A DNA stretch of 64,000 bases from Paragonimus westermani (lineage: Eukaryota; Platyhelminthes; Trematoda; Plagiorchiida; Troglotrematidae): positions 45,565 through 109,564 of the forward strand of contig QNGE01000846.1 in assembly GCA_008508345.1 (NCBI GenBank), in the 5' to 3' direction. A program made the position numbers and the translations under genes. Below the pieces are notes generated by a model that searched no databases, was not told the DNA's origin, and worked only from the letters and a program-made list of their open reading frames with translations. How positions within the stretch are numbered: the stretch's first letter is position 1; the number at the start of each line of letters is the position of its first letter. This document shows positions 60,134-64,000 of the stretch, piece by piece.

Positions 60134-63100
60134 ACTTGTGACAAATATTTTTCTGCGGAACTCCTCTCAACAGCCATCGTCATATGTATAGAATAATTGT
60201 TAGATATACTTCATTAAGGTTTGCACGCATCGTAACAATTTTCTCACGCGCTGTTATCTTTCTAATAGACAAATGTGTGTTATGGACTGAAAAGACACAC
60301 ACATCAGTAAGTGCATAGTCTGTAATATCTTCATTTTTTCTGCCTACTCTACATAACTAGGTATCCTCTCTTCATCAGCCTTATAAATTTACAGTTGCAC
60401 ATTTAGTGTCCGTTTCAACGTTCATTTGACCTTCCCAGAATCGGAATACTAAAGCACAGTAAGAATGTTGAGAGAATATGGATTACTGTACTAGAGAAGC
60501 TACGGAATGCTGATGATCTGCTTCTGTGTTAACAAAATAGGGGTTTACCCGAACAACAACAATAATCTGAACAAACCTCAAAATTCGTTTCCTTTTCGTG
60601 ACAGGTGACGGTGTATGTAGCCTCCCGGGTAAGTTGTCCACGTAGACACTTCGAATGGTACCAGCCTTGAACCATCACAAAAAGTTCACTGGGTAGCTTA
60701 TCCATTTACGCATCATCATTTCGAGTTATATACAGGCAGCATATTTGCTGTCGTGCAGAGGTCCTAAACTGCACCACTCACCCTTCTGAACCAAGTGTGT
60801 TGTCCCCTAACTTTGAGACAACCCTGTTGGTCAATGCATCTCTCAGACATGAAGACCGTTCGATTTTCCTGACTTCCCCTACAGGAAAGAGTAATTGTCG
60901 TGCTAACTCCACTTGACAACGAAATACACTAAACTAGGTTGAGAGCAAAGAAGTTATTGAACTTGACTATAGCTAACGGACTATCTGGTTAATAAAGTTT
61001 GTCGTCACGTTTCATCGTGGCTTTAGTTTGCGTATGAAATTTCAGGCCAGAATAAATACAAACAGTGAGTATTGCTGCTGTTAGGTCACCTCAGTAGCGC
61101 ACACTGCAGGCCTGGATTCGAGCTTTTTCTGGCAAAATAACTGTTCTTGACGATTCTTTCATGAATTAATACTCCGATTACCTCATTCAGATATCAACGC
61201 TGCGGCTGTGATAAGAGTGACCTCGAAAAAGAACTAGCCCTAAACCGCTGTAAAGGCTAATATGTTCCCTGTTACATAAGAACGGCACTCGTGTGAATGA
61301 ACCAAAGTTCAACGCCTGATCAAATACCAATCAATCTGTAAACATTATGAGATTGTGTGAAATTACCGGTAAGCCGAAAACTGAGGCCTGGACTTGATCA
61401 GCTACATTCTGAAATGAGAAATACTCTAATTTTTGACTGTCATGGTTAACATTTTTATGAGTGTCCGGCAAAAAACCATAATCAGCTTTCTTTTTCAACG
61501 AGTTACACTATAGTTAGTAACGTGGGAAAACAAGGATTGACATAAATTTCATCTTCGATTTAAGAGAATTCAGCCAGGAATCTGATGTTAACCATATGGT
61601 CCATCATCTACAGATGCGACGGTTACATCACCAGTGTTATCAACCAATATCCACTGTAAATTTGTATTTGTGGATAGGGTTGCACCGCTCATAGTGTAAG
61701 CTATTTACTTTAACCGAACATTGCGACTAACATTGATGTTTTTATTCAACTGACCAAACCGAGCGTTCCCTCAGAAAAATCGCTCGTAATCATGACTTAT
61801 TTTCTGTGCTGGCATCTTTTGAAACATCACAGTTACTCAAGCACAAAGTCCTATCCATTGCGGTTGTCTTTCGTTGGCAATCTTTAGAGAAATGAAACTG
61901 GCAAAAACTTTGTAAACTATACTCTCATAACCTTTATCCTGTGGATTTTTGTCTACGTCAGAACACGTCTACTGTTTTGTAGTTCCGAAATTATTTGACT
62001 TTTTCAGGGTGGATGTGTCCCATTTCCCAGCAACATTAGTTTGCTCACCGGTCATGTGAGAATAATGAGAAATATGAGCGGTTCTACTTTCTATAAAGGA
62101 TTATCCAAAAACGTTTTTTATACGTAGAAGCAGATTCTGCAACTCACTTCCTTAGCGATTTTTTTGACGTGCAGGCGAACGTGTTTCTTGATCGTGAAAA
62201 GACATCCCAAATAATTTTGCCGAAATTTCGTAAGTTCGAAATTTCCCTTCAAAAATGCAATGCAATGTTTCCTCTACCCTGGTCAACGAGAAACCGACAA
62301 ACCAACAATCACCCCCACCCCTCATAAAGAAGCCCGTTAACCCAGTGTATCCAGAAGCACTTTTCGATAGTTCTTGGCGAACATTAGCTACTGAAAAGCG
62401 AGCAAACTTCACCATTTTCAGCTCAGCAGTAGCAAAAGCACGTTCATCATAGGGTTCAATTGCTGTATAAATTTATCACTCTCATATTCAGCTTTTTCCG
62501 GACGTCAACTGTGACCTAAACGACAGGTCATCATTCAAAAATCCCATTTTCTCAACAGTAGTCTTGTTGGCACCAGTTAGCCAGTTATCCATGTGGTCAG
62601 CTTAATCAAATCATGAAGCTGCTTTACGAACGAGTTGTATGACTAAATTAACCGCAGATTAACTGTTAAGCAGAATGTGCCATTTTTATTGATTCAATTA
62701 CTCAGCAACTTCCGGAAAAATGACTAGGATTAACAAATATTCTAGCTATATGATAGATCGCCGTAGCAGTGTACGCTCTGGTGAAAGTGTGATGTTCGTT
62801 AACCGGTCTAACGAACGATCCAATTTTATTCTGTGTATAGTACTCAAAAAATATTCAAGCAAATAAAATCAATTGCCTGACGAGCAGCTTCCTTTCACTA
62901 GTGACCTCATTCATGTTCAAGCAAATTAGGGGTTTTCTCCACCTGCAGCGACGACTGGCAAAAAGTTCGGACACACGTTTTGAGACCTCTGCGATACTGA
63001 CGCAGTACGGTTCATTAATGACCCCTTGATAATTCGAGGATTTCTCCTGAGACCAAGTAGGTATAACACATTAACGTGTGACCTCATAAAGGCGCATATG

Positions 63101-63632
63101 AAAAACTATATATATCTTTCAAATCATTTTCAAACGGAAGTGAAGAAGGCGATTTTTTGTTTGTTTCTCTGTTGGGTATCAAGGACGCCGGTGTTTGATC
63201 GTAAACTACCACAATCATAGACGTAACGTAATCTCACTTTTCTGATGCGAAAGAGACGTTCTGAAATTACGTTCCGTCCGGTACTCCCACTTAATTTTTC
63301 ATGAAAGTGGGCTAGGGAAGCGGAAGTGTAACTTGCATTTTGATGTCTTATAAGCAGATGTTCATCAGATAGAACTTTGACATTTTCCGATGGTCCCAGC
63401 CATAACATCAAACTTAATCCGTGTGTTCTAGCAAATAATGGACCTACCTTGAAAGTCAGTTCGACTGAGTAAATTGACAGCCCAATCGAAACTTTTTCAA
63501 TAATCACTCATTTCGTGTTTACTCGAAGCATAGAGTACTGAGGGCGTAAATATTAAGTTTCAGTTCAGAACTGGAACTGAACTAACTTCTCTGATTTTTG
63601 TGAATATGGATTCTTCAGAGGAGTTTGATTGT
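60134..63632. other. no recognised gene
   Basis: About 3.5 kb. A proline-rich frame at 62255-62452 (+) has no recognisable domain. A possible but weak SINE-head-like stretch near 61085-61130 is too diverged to call. Later exons of the LysM gene were sought here and not seen. Confidence 0.35.
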
Positions 63633-64000
63633 AATGTAGCGAGAAGGCGTCCATTAAAGCACAATCTTTATTGATATACAGATTGGGAATAACACAATGT
63701 TTCGAGCAAGTTGTAATACTCTACGTTTCAACCACCTCGGGTGGCCTTCCTCAGGAACTTGCTCGAAACGTTGTGTTATTCCCAATCTGTATATCAATAA
63801 CATGTTAAACACGACGCCCAAACTATTCAACTTCATTCGTACTACATTTGGTGCGGATATCTTACCACAATCTTTATTGTCCAAATCGCCAGTCACATGC
63901 AACGCGCGCTCTCTCGTTTATGAGTCATAATTCCAACCCGCAGCACCCCCCGGTTTCCGTTCACACGTCGTGTGCACTTCTAACCGGTTTACGTGTGTGA
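63633..64000 (+). repeat. dispersed repeat, interrupted by fold-back insertion, runs off window
   Basis: 63633-63673 and 63880-64000 together align with 51609-51775. The interruption at 63674-63865 is flanked by 14-bp direct repeats. Confidence 0.65.
63660..63879 (+). mobile_element. fold-back insertion with 14-bp target-site duplication
   Basis: The 14-mer cacaatctttattg occurs at 63660-63673 and again at 63866-63879. Between them lies an insertion of 192 bases. It contains an inverted repeat: 63670-63710 and 63758-63798, 41 bases each with one mismatch, separated by 47 bases (accacctcgggtggccttcc region). An unrelated 67-base right portion follows. The uninterrupted target exists at 51.64 kb, which confirms the insertion. 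No coding capacity. It could be a truncated PLE end (PLEs make variable-length duplications and carry inverted terminal pieces) or a small non-autonomous fold-back element. Confidence 0.78.

Noticed and set aside
60370..60390. Antisense CTGATGA (tcatcag) near 60375
   Set aside because: The minus strand lacks GAAA at the needed spacing; the downstream sequence does not pair.
61080..61135. Another SINE head (taggtcacctcagtagcgca region)
   Set aside because: Similarity is limited to a few short blocks, the central part is missing, and no ribozyme follows.
1..64000. CRISPR arrays, bacterial operons, rRNA genes or phage elements
   Set aside because: No regularly spaced repeats, no ribosome binding sites or polycistronic reading frames, no rRNA signatures; all positive evidence is metazoan.

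Overview
The window looks like repeat-rich, gene-poor nuclear DNA of a flatworm, most likely a trematode. It has eukaryotic base composition, long stretches without coding signal, and a dense population of broken retroelements: Penelope-like (PLE), BEL/Pao, Ty3/Gypsy and a LINE with an APE-type endonuclease. It also has a tRNA-related SINE family carrying a hammerhead ribozyme, a combination known from schistosomes. The species cannot be named from the sequence alone. Three single-base N characters (37610, 38360, 39209) show it is a draft assembly.

Only one stretch looks like a host coding exon. It lies at 57684-58019 (+) and encodes a basic leader followed by a LysM domain of the OXR1/NCOA7 type. 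The later domains expected in that family (GRAM-like, TLDc) were not found downstream, so the rest of the gene is probably beyond the window or in short exons.

Layout. 1.3-2.3 kb (-): LINE endonuclease remnant. 5.95-6.16 kb (-): decayed SINE. 6.97-7.33 kb (-): PLE reverse transcriptase fragment. 8.22-8.31 kb (+): SINE head. 8.8-9.3 kb (+): PLE GIY-YIG 3' end with a hammerhead-like motif in its tail. 9.74-9.89 kb (-): a second tRNA-like repeat. 10.8-11.4 kb (+): PLE of another subfamily. 22.1-26.2 kb (-): BEL/Pao pol with a 358-bp 3' LTR. 27.2-27.45 kb (-): PLE GIY-YIG fragment. 32.56-33.84 kb (-): Gypsy protease-RT. 34.28-34.66 kb (+): LINE C-terminus. 37.96-38.78 and 38.97-39.45 kb: two direct duplications that abut single-N junctions. 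42.2-42.5 kb (+): best SINE copy, with a complete hammerhead. 49.5 kb, 51.98-53.0 kb (+) and 58.9-59.5 kb (-): further PLE 3' ends. 54.89-55.36 kb: a head-to-head SINE pair. 59.9-60.13 kb (-): second good SINE/hammerhead copy. 63.63-64.0 kb: a dispersed repeat split by a small fold-back insertion with 14-bp target-site duplications.

The most interesting signal is small self-cleaving RNA. Hammerhead cores sit in the SINE family (42345-42389 and 59999-60043 with intact catalytic boxes; 54970-55014 with intact boxes but damaged stem I). Separate hammerhead-like cores occur in the 3' tails of three PLE copies (9261-9301, 52956-52995, 58973-59013). The SINE ribozymes have a palindromic, nearly loop-less stem III, which suggests cleavage as a dimer or in tandem transcripts. 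All autonomous retroelement coding regions seen here are interrupted and appear dead.
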